28,245 bases of DNA from Saccoglossus kowalevskii. Its lineage: Eukaryota > Hemichordata > Enteropneusta > Harrimaniidae. The position numbers were made by a program, and so were the translations under genes. Below are positions 19,643 to 27,813 of the stretch, one piece after another. Where the stretch lies: NCBI RefSeq assembly GCF_000003605.2, contig NW_003109103.1:296793-325037 (forward strand), given 5' to 3'. Each line of letters starts with the position of its first letter. Position 1 is the first letter of the stretch. The notes beneath the pieces were generated by a model that made no database searches, was not told the DNA's origin, and saw only the letters and a program-made list of their open reading frames with translations.

Positions 19643-20078
19643 ATGGCATTTAAAAATTATATATAACATTATTAAAATTCATATCAATAACAAATATGAT
19701 TTTTTAATCTCTTGTCCAAAAAATGTAAATAATTTCACCGTGAAAACCAATATAAAAATCAAATAATATTGAGTAAATTGAGTCCTGATATGTTCGTTAT
19801 TACTAGCACCTAAGATATAATTGTGGGAATTATAACCGAATAAATTAAGCTAAACCACGTCTGTATGTTCTCATCTCCCTGCCTATATGGTAGTCACATG
19901 ATACCAACATACTCGTCAACTGCTGCATCCGTGGTTTCATACATTCATATGCTAACTATTCTTCCTCATTTTCAGGTATAATGAAATGTATAACGACACG
20001 CTGGTGAGAGACCTTGATGATGTTATGGCAACCACCACACGATCTTCAGATAATTCGAGTAGCTTACATCGCCAGTGA
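14343..20078 (+). CDS. Predicted small single-pass membrane protein, 2 exons, 137 aa, unknown family (copy A)
   Basis: I do not recognise this protein. Exon 1 is 14343-14653 and starts at an ATG in a near-ideal Kozak context (CGCCATGG). Exon 2 is 19976-20078, after a pyrimidine-rich acceptor (TTTTCAG), and ends at TGA. The donor AG|GTAAGA and acceptor join in phase 2, giving 137 residues. Residues 1-53 are polar and end in basic SRRN; 54-78 form a hydrophobic helix (VLLGLGFFSFF...). The positive-inside rule predicts a type II protein with the C-terminus outside. The C-terminal part has three NxS/T sequons (N98, N110, N130). The same core, SxRNTxLLGLG plus MTxT after the helix, recurs in the gene at 25161, with the same phase-2 donor, which supports real coding. 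Exon 2 is short, so extra internal exons or other 3' exons are possible. No function is proposed. Confidence 0.6.
15318..15363. repeat. Short perfect inverted repeat in the copy A intron
   Basis: GGCATCAAGTG (15318-15328) is the exact reverse complement of CACTTGATGCC (15353-15363), with a 24-nt loop. It could form a hairpin; no flanking duplication was noted. Confidence 0.5.
15567..15730 (+). pseudogene. Non-LTR retrotransposon reverse-transcriptase relic
   Basis: One frame reads CLNKLRDYCEKLNLTVNIKK followed by an AIIF-like strand, then a stop; a second frame continues with KFCYLGTIF. In LINE polymerases of the CR1/L2/RTE-like groups the helix after the YADD motif has this LxxYCxxWxLxVNxxKTKxxxF pattern, followed by FxYLGxxF. 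The order and spacing fit, with a frameshift between the two parts. Downstream sequence to about 16100 is A-rich and may be further decayed element. Same sense as the host gene; not functional. Confidence 0.6.
15731..16929. other. Intronic, A-rich then mixed sequence
   Basis: About 15830-16130 is strongly A-rich on the plus strand and may be decayed LINE sequence. Near 16230-16265, TATGCAAATTTA occurs twice about 28 bp apart. A 64-codon minus-strand open frame at 16586-16780 has no recognisable motif. No gene is supported. Confidence 0.4.
16930..17358. mobile_element. MITE with CACTA-like termini
   Basis: Left terminus ACACTACAAGAAAGACTT and right terminus, read inward, ACACTGCGATAAACACTT form imperfect inverted repeats of about 55 bp, sharing CCGTTTT, GACATT and AATTCTTTCGT. 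Ends of the form CACTACAAGAAA are typical of CACTA/EnSpm (CMC) transposons. TATGTA flanks both sides (16924-16929 and 17359-17364); CACTA elements normally make a 3-bp duplication, so this may be partly chance. The 429-bp interior is AT-rich with no transposase, so it is non-autonomous. It lies in the intron of the copy A gene. Confidence 0.7.
17130..17165. repeat. Short 9-bp tandem repeat
   Basis: CTATATTCT is repeated about three times at 17138-17162, inside the CACTA-like element. Confidence 0.4.
17961..18450. mobile_element. MITE flanked by 7-bp target duplication (contains assembly gap)
   Basis: The element runs 17968-18443. Its first bases, CAGAGGTACATTACTTGGGG, are the exact reverse complement of its last, and identity runs to 28 bp (through GTTTGCAAC). 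Similarity continues for about 40 bp more after a 15-bp insertion on the right arm. ATAACAT immediately flanks both ends (17961-17967, 18444-18450), a clean target-site duplication. CAGAG-type ends fit hAT elements, which usually duplicate 8 bp, while P-like elements duplicate 7-8 bp, so the superfamily is open. No transposase is present. The interior includes 50 N, so true length is uncertain. Confidence 0.85.
18136..18263. other. 50-N assembly gap bounded by identical 39-bp sequences
   Basis: Bases 18136-18174 and 18225-18263 are identical, one on each side of N at 18175-18224. A round 50-N gap with matching edges is what results when two overlapping contig ends fail to merge, so the gap may be false and the real sequence shorter. 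A tandem repeat inside the MITE is the alternative. Confidence 0.85.
18755..18869. promoter_or_regulatory. Cluster of heat-shock-element-like motifs
   Basis: TTCTAGAATGTTC (18755-18767) and TTCTAGAACATTC (18857-18869) each fit the three-unit heat-shock element TTCnnGAAnnTTC exactly. A two-unit GAATATTC lies between them at about 18832-18839. Some of this arises from a local repeat (TGTTCYATTACC occurs twice about 40 bp apart). It is inside the copy A intron with no heat-shock gene nearby, so function is uncertain. Confidence 0.45.
18901..19410. repeat. Dispersed repeat related to sequence at 27.5-28.05 kb
   Basis: TTTATACGGTTGGGCCGAA at 18908-18926 matches, in reverse complement, bases 27952-27974 with one indel and one substitution. 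CTCGAGCCG...CTTCGATGAAAT near 19352-19382 resembles CTCGAGCCGGGCTCGGCTCCGAT in the 353-bp unit. TGCTGTCTTGTAAAAT near 19385-19400 resembles TGCTGCCATGTAAAAC near 28037. A local palindrome GGGCCGAA/TTCGGCCC is at 18919-18926 and 18938-18945. These are probably copies of one uncharacterised transposon family. Confidence 0.5.
19455..19695. repeat. Compound minisatellite: three units of (AAAT)n plus a 48-bp block
   Basis: Each unit is an AAAT/TAAA microsatellite run followed by a block starting TGGCATTTAAAAA and ending CAATAACAAA. The block start occurs at 19481, 19561 and 19644, so periods are 80 and 83 bp; the difference is in AAAT copy number. It lies about 280 bp before the acceptor of copy A exon 2. 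Confidence 0.9.
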
Positions 20079-20750
20079 CAATATGTGTACCCTGTTTAAA
20101 TCCCAATTCATCATGTTTAAAGGTTGTAGTTTATGGTGGTGTTGATGGAGGGGTTGTCGGACAGAGCAGGATAGTAGGAGGTTGTAAAATTGTAGAAATA
20201 TCGTTGTACTATGCATCTAGAACAAGCCGTTGATTTTTAGTATTTTAATGCGGCATTAAATACGACGATAGATAATCATGATGCAATTAGCCATGTTATG
20301 CTAACAGGCCACTTCTTGACCATACCTACCTAATTGCATGTGTCGCATTATACAACCATGCTCTGTATATTGACGAAATGATGAATTGTTTCAGTTACGA
20401 AAACATCGAGTTACAAAAAATACCACGCCCTCTTTTGCGAAACCACCATTATAATCACTATACTGAGACAGTACCTTCCATGGACAGTACAAGTCTTCAG
20501 TGATGCCTTATACTGACGCCGTTGAGGGCAGCATTGCCAATCAGTAACATTGACGAAGTTTGCATAGACAAGAGCGTATCGTGATAGACATTAACATCTT
20601 CAGAACTGTGGAACTTATAACGACAAAACGCTGCGTGCTAATATAATAGGATGAGACTGGGGTAACTAATTATTTTGAAAATGCAGTATTGTTTTACACA
20701 TTTTTGTTCATATATTGTGAATTTTCATAAAACAGTAGTATGATGAAACA
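20079..20750 (+). other. 3' flank of copy A gene
   Basis: No coding sequence was found. The nearest poly(A)-type signal is ATTAAA at 20255-20260, which is a weak candidate. The rest shows no repeat or RNA gene I can support. Confidence 0.35.
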
Positions 20751-20857
20751 TTGCTGCAGTTTAGTAGCTGATATTGGCAACTTAGGATATTCTGACATGA
20801 CGTTGTGGTCGCCCACAACGTATACCACGACCAACTGAACTGCATAAACTGCAGCAA
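20751..20857. repeat. Nested palindrome, 107 bp
   Basis: Outer arms TTGCTGCAGTTTA (20751-20763) and TAAACTGCAGCAA (20845-20857) are perfect 13-bp reverse complements. Inside, ACGTTGTGG (20800-20808) pairs perfectly with CCACAACGT (20813-20821) over a 4-nt loop. The result is a two-level stem-loop. It could be a small foldback element or a structured transcript; it is about 700 bp past the copy A stop. Confidence 0.65.
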
Positions 20858-21070
20858 GATGGAAACAGTACACAATATAGTATTATGCTCGATAAATACA
20901 GTAATCAGCTATGTGAATTCGCACGTGTATTATTTAAGTTTAATTAATATCAATAATTAGTGTGTCTTTGGTACTATTAACATATTTTAGAGAGGTTGTC
21001 AGACATTAACTTTCAGTCCAGGCCCATTTATACCCCCTCCCAATCACCAATCACCAAGATTTAAAGGGGG

Positions 21071-21214
21071 AAATCACCAATCACCAGGTATTCCAGTTAC
21101 CTATTCACCAATCACCAGGAATTCCAATTACCTATTCACCAATCACCAGGAATTCCAATTACCTATTCACCATCACCAGGAATTCCAATTACCTATTCAC
21201 CAATCACCAGGAAT
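21071..21214. repeat. 31-bp tandem array
   Basis: About 4.5 contiguous copies of a 31-bp unit (core CCAATTACCTATTCACCAA then TCACCAGGAATT). One copy lacks 2 bp (CACCATCACC). Copies abut with no spacers, so this is a minisatellite. The first copies are more diverged, and CAATCACC doublets extend up to about 21040. Confidence 0.9.
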
Positions 21215-21289
21215 TGTTGTTGAATATAAAAGCATTTATTGAAGATATTTGACATTAATTTGGATTGCTGGTAAGACCTAGTAGTTAGA

Positions 21290-21890
21290 CAATACATTTC
21301 TTAACTGATCTTTCTGTTTGAAACTATCTATTTCCTCGGTTTCTAAACTGCTGTTCTCGTCATTATTGTAGTCGTCTCTTTGTGGAAACAGTTTCCCTAC
21401 TAGTTGCTTTCTGTTCAGGGGCCAACCTATCTTGCACACACTGCTTCTCTTTGTTCAGCAGCTCATAAAATTCACTTCTTTCGTGTTATCTACTTCCTCA
21501 GTTTCTGAATCACTAGTTTTCATCACTACTATATTCTTCTTTATGCTCATCAGTTTTCCCAGATGTGTCCTTCTCAACAGCTGACCCATCTGACAAATCA
21601 TGTCTCTCTCTATGCAATGTTTCACCAATTGGTATCTCTTTCTCGTATAAATTCAGTGGCCTTATACTTTGTGTTTTCTTGTCGGATTGATCTTTGTCTA
21701 AAAACTTTCCCATTGTCAACAGCCCAATTTCTCATTTTCTCTTTTCTACTTTTCTCGTGGTACAACTGGTAATGGTTGTATTGGAGCTTTGGACTGTCTC
21801 AAAATGAAATTTGGTTTGTGGCTGCTGGACAAAACGATCATGACGGACTGGTGAAGTAACAGACTGACCAAATATATGATCTTTTCAAAT
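21290..21890 (-). pseudogene. Decayed coding remnant with ~54-residue acidic repeats
   Basis: Minus-strand frames here read as low-hydrophobicity, charged protein broken by stops and frameshifts. A 68-residue stretch (21719-21513) ends SGKTDEHKEEYSSDEN; about 163 bp further on, another frame has SRETV...KRDDYNNDEN then SSLETEEID. The first copy is followed, one frame over, by SDSETEEVD. At DNA level the two copies are roughly two-thirds identical, so an old duplication encoding an acidic repeat is likely. Between them lies a frame reading EFYELLNKEKQCVQDRLAP. Upstream (21720-21890) another open piece contains DHIFGQSVTSPVRHDRF. I do not recognise the parent protein; a transposon protein or dead host gene is possible. 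Confidence 0.4.
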
Positions 21891-22985
21891 TTTCTTTAAT
21901 TGTGTTCCCAAATGATCTGGCATACTGATACAAAATAAACAACTAAATTAAGTAAAGATGACGAAAAATAGTTTGTCAAATAAATATAATATCAAAGAAA
22001 GCTTAGAAAAACTCTTGTGTGCTGAGTAATGGAGACACATTAAAAATTAATTCAAAATTACTTGTACTTGAGATATTGATGGAAAAGCTTAAAACTAATT
22101 ATGCAAAATAGATCATTAATATGAACAGATTTCAGTGTAAAACTAATAAGGTTTGTGCAATGTAACAAACCATCCATGTAGCAAGTTTCATTTAAATGAG
22201 ATTAAAACCCAAATAAAATATTATGCTTATCAGGGAATTAATATCAACAGATTTTAACCTAAACTAATCAGGTTTGTAAATTGCATATATAGCCAAATAA
22301 TGACTTTAACTTAAATTTAGGAATTAGTAAATAAGAGGGGAAGGGGGTTCATAAGTATGAAAATAATTAGCACATTGAAAATTGTTCTCAAATGAATAAT
22401 TCAAAATTAATTCTAATAATATACGTCCCTGTAGAACAGAGGAAAAACGCTTTGACGTTTTTTCCTTATCTACTATACATTATTAACAGTTGTGAACCTT
22501 TTAATGTTCCATTGGAAAACTATGACGTAATAAGGAATCAATAAACAATAGGACAATTCAGACGAAAACTATAATTTATCATGTAATAAAGCGTTTTAGC
22601 ATTAAAAGACGTACATGAAACCTCAAGTATTTCCTAGACACACCAGCAAGCCACAGGCGCTCGGAACGTTTCTTGGATAATAAAAAGTGGCCTAAAGTAG
22701 GGTCGGCATAGTTAGTCAGTCGCCGGTACATTCGCCTACCACTCATATAATAACAAGACGGCGCCAGCGAAATTCGAAATCCAACTGTTTAGTCAAAACC
22801 CAGGCAGTTAGCCAATTCGATTTGGCTGCCCCAATACTGTAATCATTATAGAACAGTAGATTTGATTGGCAAAAGATCACCATACACTTCGAAGAATTGA
22901 CCAATGGGAAGAACTCTATCATACTACAAGTACGCGAGTGTATAAAAAAACACTCAGGTGTACCGATTTTAAACTATTGGTGGCG
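21891..22985. other. Intergenic, AT-rich
   Basis: Nothing gene-like is seen. A small stem-loop GGAAAAAACG-type/CGTTTTTTCC occurs at about 22440-22467, and an imperfect AGCCAA/TTGGCT hairpin near 22810-22827. Confidence 0.4.
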
Positions 22986-22989
22986 CAAT

Positions 22990-23180
22990 TCAGCGTACAA
23001 TACAGAGAACGGGAAAGTCAAAGAACGTATAACGCGAAATTAAAAGTTGCGAGAACGTATCACTGGGAATTCATTACACCCAATAACGAAGAACGAGGAA
23101 TTAGCTGAGAACGAATCACCATGAATTAAAAATCCCGAGAACGCATCACCAGGAATTAAAAAGCCCTCATAACGGATAAC
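22990..23180. repeat. Degenerate ~30-bp tandem array
   Basis: Units of the form GAGAACGCATCACCAGGAAT then TAAAAAGCCC repeat from about 23050 to 23170, with older, more diverged copies (AGAACG, CGCGAAATTAAAA) back to 22990. The last two units are nearly identical. ATCACCAGGAATT is shared with the 31-bp array at 21.1 kb, suggesting a common origin. Confidence 0.6.
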
Positions 23181-25160
23181 GAAACAAGTATAACGGGGCC
23201 TGCTATAACTTTTGTATTGAATTATATGTTCAGTTGTACAGTGTACTGTATTCGCGCTCGATTTATCGAGAAAGGTTGTGTGTGCTCTAGCCATTCTACC
23301 GTAGTCTAAGAACACGCTGATCATGGCAGAAAAGGCGAATTACATCATTGTCAGAGTGCAAAATGAGTTCTAAAATTTATTATTGGTTTACACAAATGTC
23401 AGCCATCTGTGTTTATTATGCATAACAGCATACGGTACATATGATTTTGTATGGTCCCTACTCTACCACGGCATGCTTTACGTACAGAATGTATTTTACA
23501 CATGTTGTGTGCGGCGCGCAGTCCGGCCCGTATCGAACACGACGCCTCGCGATGACTGCGAAGTTTAAAAAAAAATTGGTTTCTGGTCATCGTTGTTCGG
23601 TTTGTGAGACTGTGGTCTAAAAACCAAAAATACTGTCTGTATCTAACACTATATTATTTTGACAATATACGCTATACACGTTCACCGCAGTGTACACGTC
23701 GGTGGGGGCGCGGTATACACCGACGTTTTTCTGGATCCGCCAGTGAACTGTCTCTTGGATGGAGCTGTATGATGTGTTGTGGTAATACAGCCTGAGCATT
23801 ACACATGTAATACCGGAGACCTAGACACGTTCAATGTATTTGCTTAAATGAAAGTCTCGATTATTCAGTCACGTTGTCGTAGAACAGTCACCTGTATCCC
23901 CTGTTCATGGTGGTGGAGGGGGCACGAGCTAAACTAAACTATTAACATTTCAAACGAACTTGAAGCCTTGTCAAGAGTTGACACCATCGTTCTAACGGCA
24001 CATATTTATGTCACCATTGAAGACAAAATCAGATTACGTATGATACGCAGAACTTTAATTTAATAAAACGTTATTTGATTACCAGTATATCTATTCTGAT
24101 GATGTGAGCTTTTCTGGTGGTCTAGTAAATCTACAATTTATTTTATTTAAATAAAACAATTTACCCATTATATATATTATATATCTCACTATATAACATC
24201 TGTTTTCACATTTGATCTTAGGCGTGTAAAATAAATAGATCTTACATAGCGATAATTGATAGTTTAAAACTAATGACTAGCATAGTCACGAGGTACATGT
24301 ATTCTTCAATTCTCCATTTTATGCTCAAACTTATTTATTATTATTATTAAATATACATAGGTAAATATATAGAAATATACACGTATAATTATTGAATGTA
24401 TAATTGATGATGATTGAGAAATAAGGAAGCTTAATGGCATGATTTACGTTTTTTTTAATATATTCCATTTGCTTGTCGCCTAGTCATCACGTCGCAATTT
24501 CATTATTGAATAATTAAGTTAGTGATTATATAGCCGCATCGCCTCAGACAAGGGTATGTCTTATTTTGTCTTAGCATGGAGGTCCAGGTATTAGAAACAC
24601 GGTACATTGTAATACTAGTAGTAGAGTCCACGTTTAAGCCATGGACCAGCTGTGCTAAATGTAGGTCGATTTATTGAATATCATCCGTTTTTTTTTATCC
24701 CTCCCTTTCTGAAAAGAAATAACAAATGTTACCGTGACTACTATTGAAACGTGTTTAAAGATCAGACGTCGTCATCACGTGAGCATATCATACGTCTATG
24801 TATCATAGTGCGTATAGAGGCCATTTTTTATTTTCAGGTGGCATGAAAGCAGCAAATTGCGACCAGTTGTAAAAATAGAATGCCTTTGACCCGCTGCTAT
24901 TGTTATGCAAATCAGTGAGTGAAAGTGTAAGGGTCGGCAATGTGACCTGTAACGCATTGTTTCTTCGCCGCGGCTGGTAAACAACAATGCACGGACATAG
25001 TGGGGTACACACAGAGGGCTTACTATCTAAACACATTGCCACTTTGTCAATCGTAACTCGGTGTATACGTGGCTCCCGTTCTTCGGATTAACCAGAAGAC
25101 TTGTCAGGGTACATACCTGACGACTTGGTGAAATTTCACGGCAGTTACTAACAAGACACG
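23181..25160 (+). other. Intergenic and upstream region of copy B gene
   Basis: No gene is supported until 25161. Small features: GC-rich patch around 23500-23550; hairpin at 23696-23726; TA-rich tract 24166-24200; TTA microsatellite about 24331-24350. An ATGCAAAT octamer at 24905-24912 lies 249 bp upstream of the copy B ATG. A TTTTTTATTTTCAG acceptor-like site ends at about 24837, so a 5' UTR exon could begin there. Confidence 0.4.
23696..23726. repeat. GC-rich hairpin
   Basis: ACGTCGGTG (23696-23704) and CACCGACGT (23718-23726) are perfect 9-bp reverse complements around a 13-nt loop. Confidence 0.55.
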
Positions 25161-25456
25161 ATGAACCAAAATTCGGAGACCAGCACAAAACTGAGGAAGC
25201 AATCGAACGTGGAAGAACCCGCGGCAGATGGCCCGGATCGCATTTTTCGCGTGGGTGCCGATCAAGACTTACTGAAACCAGAAGTGAAGATTAGCCATTT
25301 AAGCAATAGAAACACTATTCTACTCGGTCTTGGCCTTTTTCTGGTCATCGTTACAGCCATGACTGCGTCGACGGCTGTGGCGGCCGCCGAGAAACGTAAG
25401 AGAGAACCGATGACTAGGACCCAGGCCGTGCTTACGAACACGCCATTGATCGACGG
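25161..25456 (+). CDS. First exon of a predicted single-pass membrane protein, paralogue of copy A (copy B, partial)
   Basis: I do not recognise this protein. The exon opens with ATG at 25161 (MNQNSETS) and runs 98 codons plus 2 nt to a strong donor GG|GTAAGT at 25457. Residues 1-52 are polar, 53-76 are a hydrophobic helix (ILLGLGLFLVIV then small residues), followed by basic EKRKRE. It aligns with copy A at SxRNTxLLGLGxF, at MTxTxxxxL after the helix, and at a terminal NT(S/P)L(A/I)(G/D). The splice phase is the same (2). If unspliced, it would end one codon later at TAA, giving 99 residues. No matching second exon was found up to 28245; an acceptor-like TTCTTCAG near 26286 gives only seven unrelated codons. 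Basic residues on both sides of the helix make topology less certain than in copy A. Confidence 0.62.
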
Positions 25457-25711
25457 GTAAGTGAAATAAACGATTTCTATTGAAGGATTTCTTTGTGTAT
25501 TCAGCGAGCATTCTGTCTCATTTATCCCGAAATTGTCTTTTACTGCAAGAAGAGCGTTCACGTTACTTGACAATAACATACCCCTGTAGCAGACCAATAC
25601 ACGGGAGCACTACGTGTATTGCAACTTGCGATGAGATGAGCAGGGACGCACCACCAGACTAAAGAGGGTATATCGTATACTAGTATATACCGTGACCACC
25701 ACCACCCATCA
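25457..25711 (+). other. Start of copy B intron, or 3' flank
   Basis: No coding match to copy A exon 2 is present. At 25671-25691 GGTATAT and ATATACC form a short inverted repeat. Confidence 0.35.
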
Positions 25712-25757
25712 TGCATGGCATCAGGGAGCTGTAATTACAGCTCCCTGATGGCATGCA
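25712..25757. repeat. 46-bp near-perfect palindrome
   Basis: Two 23-bp arms meet at the centre (between 25734 and 25735) with no loop; only one pair is mismatched. The core CATCAGGGAGCTGTAA reads the same in reverse complement. It can form a cruciform in DNA or a tight hairpin in RNA. Confidence 0.9.
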
Positions 25758-25816
25758 CCAACAATCTTATAAATTGTAAGAATTCAGTCGTGACTTTCTA
25801 TTTTTGTAGTAATTGT

Positions 25817-26258
25817 TAAGGCCAGACTTTTATTATCCCTTGTTTCGCGAATCCGCCGAATGAACAGGAGCCGAAAATGAGATAAAAATAAAATTTTATT
25901 CAGCGTAATTTCTCGCGCCCACCGACTTATAAGCGCAAAAAAATGCTAAAAAATAGTATTGTTATCTTCATTTTTTTACTGCCCGCCGCATAACAAATCC
26001 AAGTTGCATATTCGTGGGAGTATCATGATCAAAAATACCGAAGTCTTGCGCAGATGAAAAACAAGGGTATACATGGAATACAATTTTATTTCATTTCTTC
26101 TCTCCGATCAATAATCTCACTTACAATTTATTATTATTTGAGAATCAGACAAATCTAATGAAAAAAAAAAAGAATTAATTTTATTTCTTTTCCGCCCTCC
26201 TCCAAAAAATTGCCTTATAAAAACTCGAGAAACAAGGAATAAAAAAAGTTTGGCCTAA
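25817..26258. mobile_element. PIF/Harbinger (Tourist-like) MITE with TAA target duplication
   Basis: The element spans 25820-26255 (436 bp). Its left end GGCCAGACTTTTATTATCCC and right end, read inward, GGCCAAACTTTTTTTATTCC, then CTTGTTTC on both, form inverted repeats of about 30 bp. TAA flanks both sides (25817-25819, 26256-26258). A 3-bp TWA duplication and GG-starting ends are typical of PIF/Harbinger elements and their Tourist-type MITEs. There is no transposase, so it depends on a partner elsewhere. Confidence 0.78.
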
Positions 26259-27105
26259 CTCGATTTTAAACTTCGTTCCTTCTTCAGTGTTACGATTTAT
26301 TTTAACCGATAGTGGCTATTATTTAAAAAAAATGTCAGTACATTTACTGAATTCACACGCTAAGAACAACGCTGTTTTAGTTTCCTGTTTTAGTTTAGTT
26401 TAGTTGATACACGCACAGTTCTTCTGAGGGAGTTTTACAGAACAAGCACGATAAAATGCAAGACACGAATACTAATAACTTAGACAATAGCTTGAAATAG
26501 CTAACCTAACACGATATGGAATGAAAAAATGTCTAAAATACTATCTTATTAAGCAATCATATAAACTGACGAAAACAAAATAAATTGTATTGTCTAATTA
26601 AATATATTTCAAACCCTGAAAAAGAAATCGATAAAATACAACACGGGACAATAATCCAGACATTGACGAGGGAACTCAAATTGAGGTGTCGTCGTCTCAA
26701 TTGATTGTTCATATTAACAAAGTCCGGAATGTGTTTGGTATCTGTGACGACGGCTGTCACCCCCACGGTGAATGAAGCTTTAGCAGATTCTCAATTTCTC
26801 TCTTACACGCATTTAACACCGACTTGGTTCTGTAATGGTCATTACGTGACATCACGTCCGATTATGACCATGATAGTTAACGACACGTCACGGTTACCAT
26901 ACCAATCTTTTAAAAGTAACCATTAACGTGTTCACATTATGTGAGGAACCACAACTGGGCACAGGGAGTTGGAATAACTACTAGTATTGGATTTGGTAAT
27001 GCGGAATTTAATACATAAAATTATATTTGTATTCATCTCTCCTGCTATTCTATTATCTTATTCTTTATCATAGTTTTTTTTTCGGTTTACAACTCTCAAC
27101 TTCAC
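26259..27105. other. Non-coding, no gene recognised
   Basis: A GTTTTAGTTT-type short tandem repeat lies at about 26374-26405. A 73-codon plus-strand open frame at 26705-26926 shows no motif. Nothing else is supported. Confidence 0.4.
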
Positions 27106-27813
27106 GCAAATTTTATTTCTTGATTAAAATCGTACGTGACTGACCTTTGTATCTAATTACGTCGTTTACATGTCATCATTTTATCGAAGTGAACGTGTTT
27201 GGCTCGAGCCGGGCTCGGCTCCGATAAATCTCTGATTTGAGCTCCGATAGGACTTGGCCCGACATGGCCCTGACCATGTAAACGCACCGAAGTCACGCCC
27301 TCTATCGCCTTTTTCAAATTACGTTCCATTTAAATCTTGGCATCTCATGAGTCGATTATCGTTTGTAATTTTTGTGTAGAAATTGTAGATAAACTAATCA
27401 CATCTTCTCGATAGCGAAAATAAGTCGTTTGCTGCATCTTTTCTCGAGGATTGTAAATGCAAATTTTATTTCTTGATTAAAATCGTACGTGACTGACCTT
27501 TGTATCTAATTACGTCGTTTACATGTCATCATTTTAACGAAGTGAACGCGTTTGGCTCGAGCCGGGCTCGGCTCCGATAAATCTCTGATTTGAGCACCGA
27601 TAGGACTTGGCCCGACATGGCCCTGGCCGTGTAAACGCACCGAAGTCACGCCCTCTATCGCCTTTTTCAAATTACGTTCCATTTAAATCTTGGCATCTCA
27701 TGAGTCGATTATCGTTTGTAATTTTTGTGTAGAAATTGTAGATAAACGAATCACATCTTCTCGATCGCGAAAATAAGTCGTTTGCTGCATTCTTTCTCGA
27801 GGATTGTAAATGC
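27106..27813. repeat. 353-bp tandem duplication
   Basis: Two head-to-tail copies, 27106-27458 and 27459-27811, differ at about 9 positions (about 97.5% identical) with no indels. Each contains GGCTCGAGCCGGGCTCGG, made of overlapping palindromes, and GTAAACGCACCGAAG. The high identity shows a recent duplication, or collapse and expansion of a satellite. Confidence 0.95.

Noticed and set aside
21071-21214. CRISPR-like array
   Set aside because: The 31-bp units abut directly without spacers, and the host is an animal genome.
22866-23108. 80-codon plus-strand open frame
   Set aside because: Much of it is translation of the degenerate 30-bp array.
25262-25597. 111-codon minus-strand open frame
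   Set aside because: Antisense shadow of copy B exon 1.
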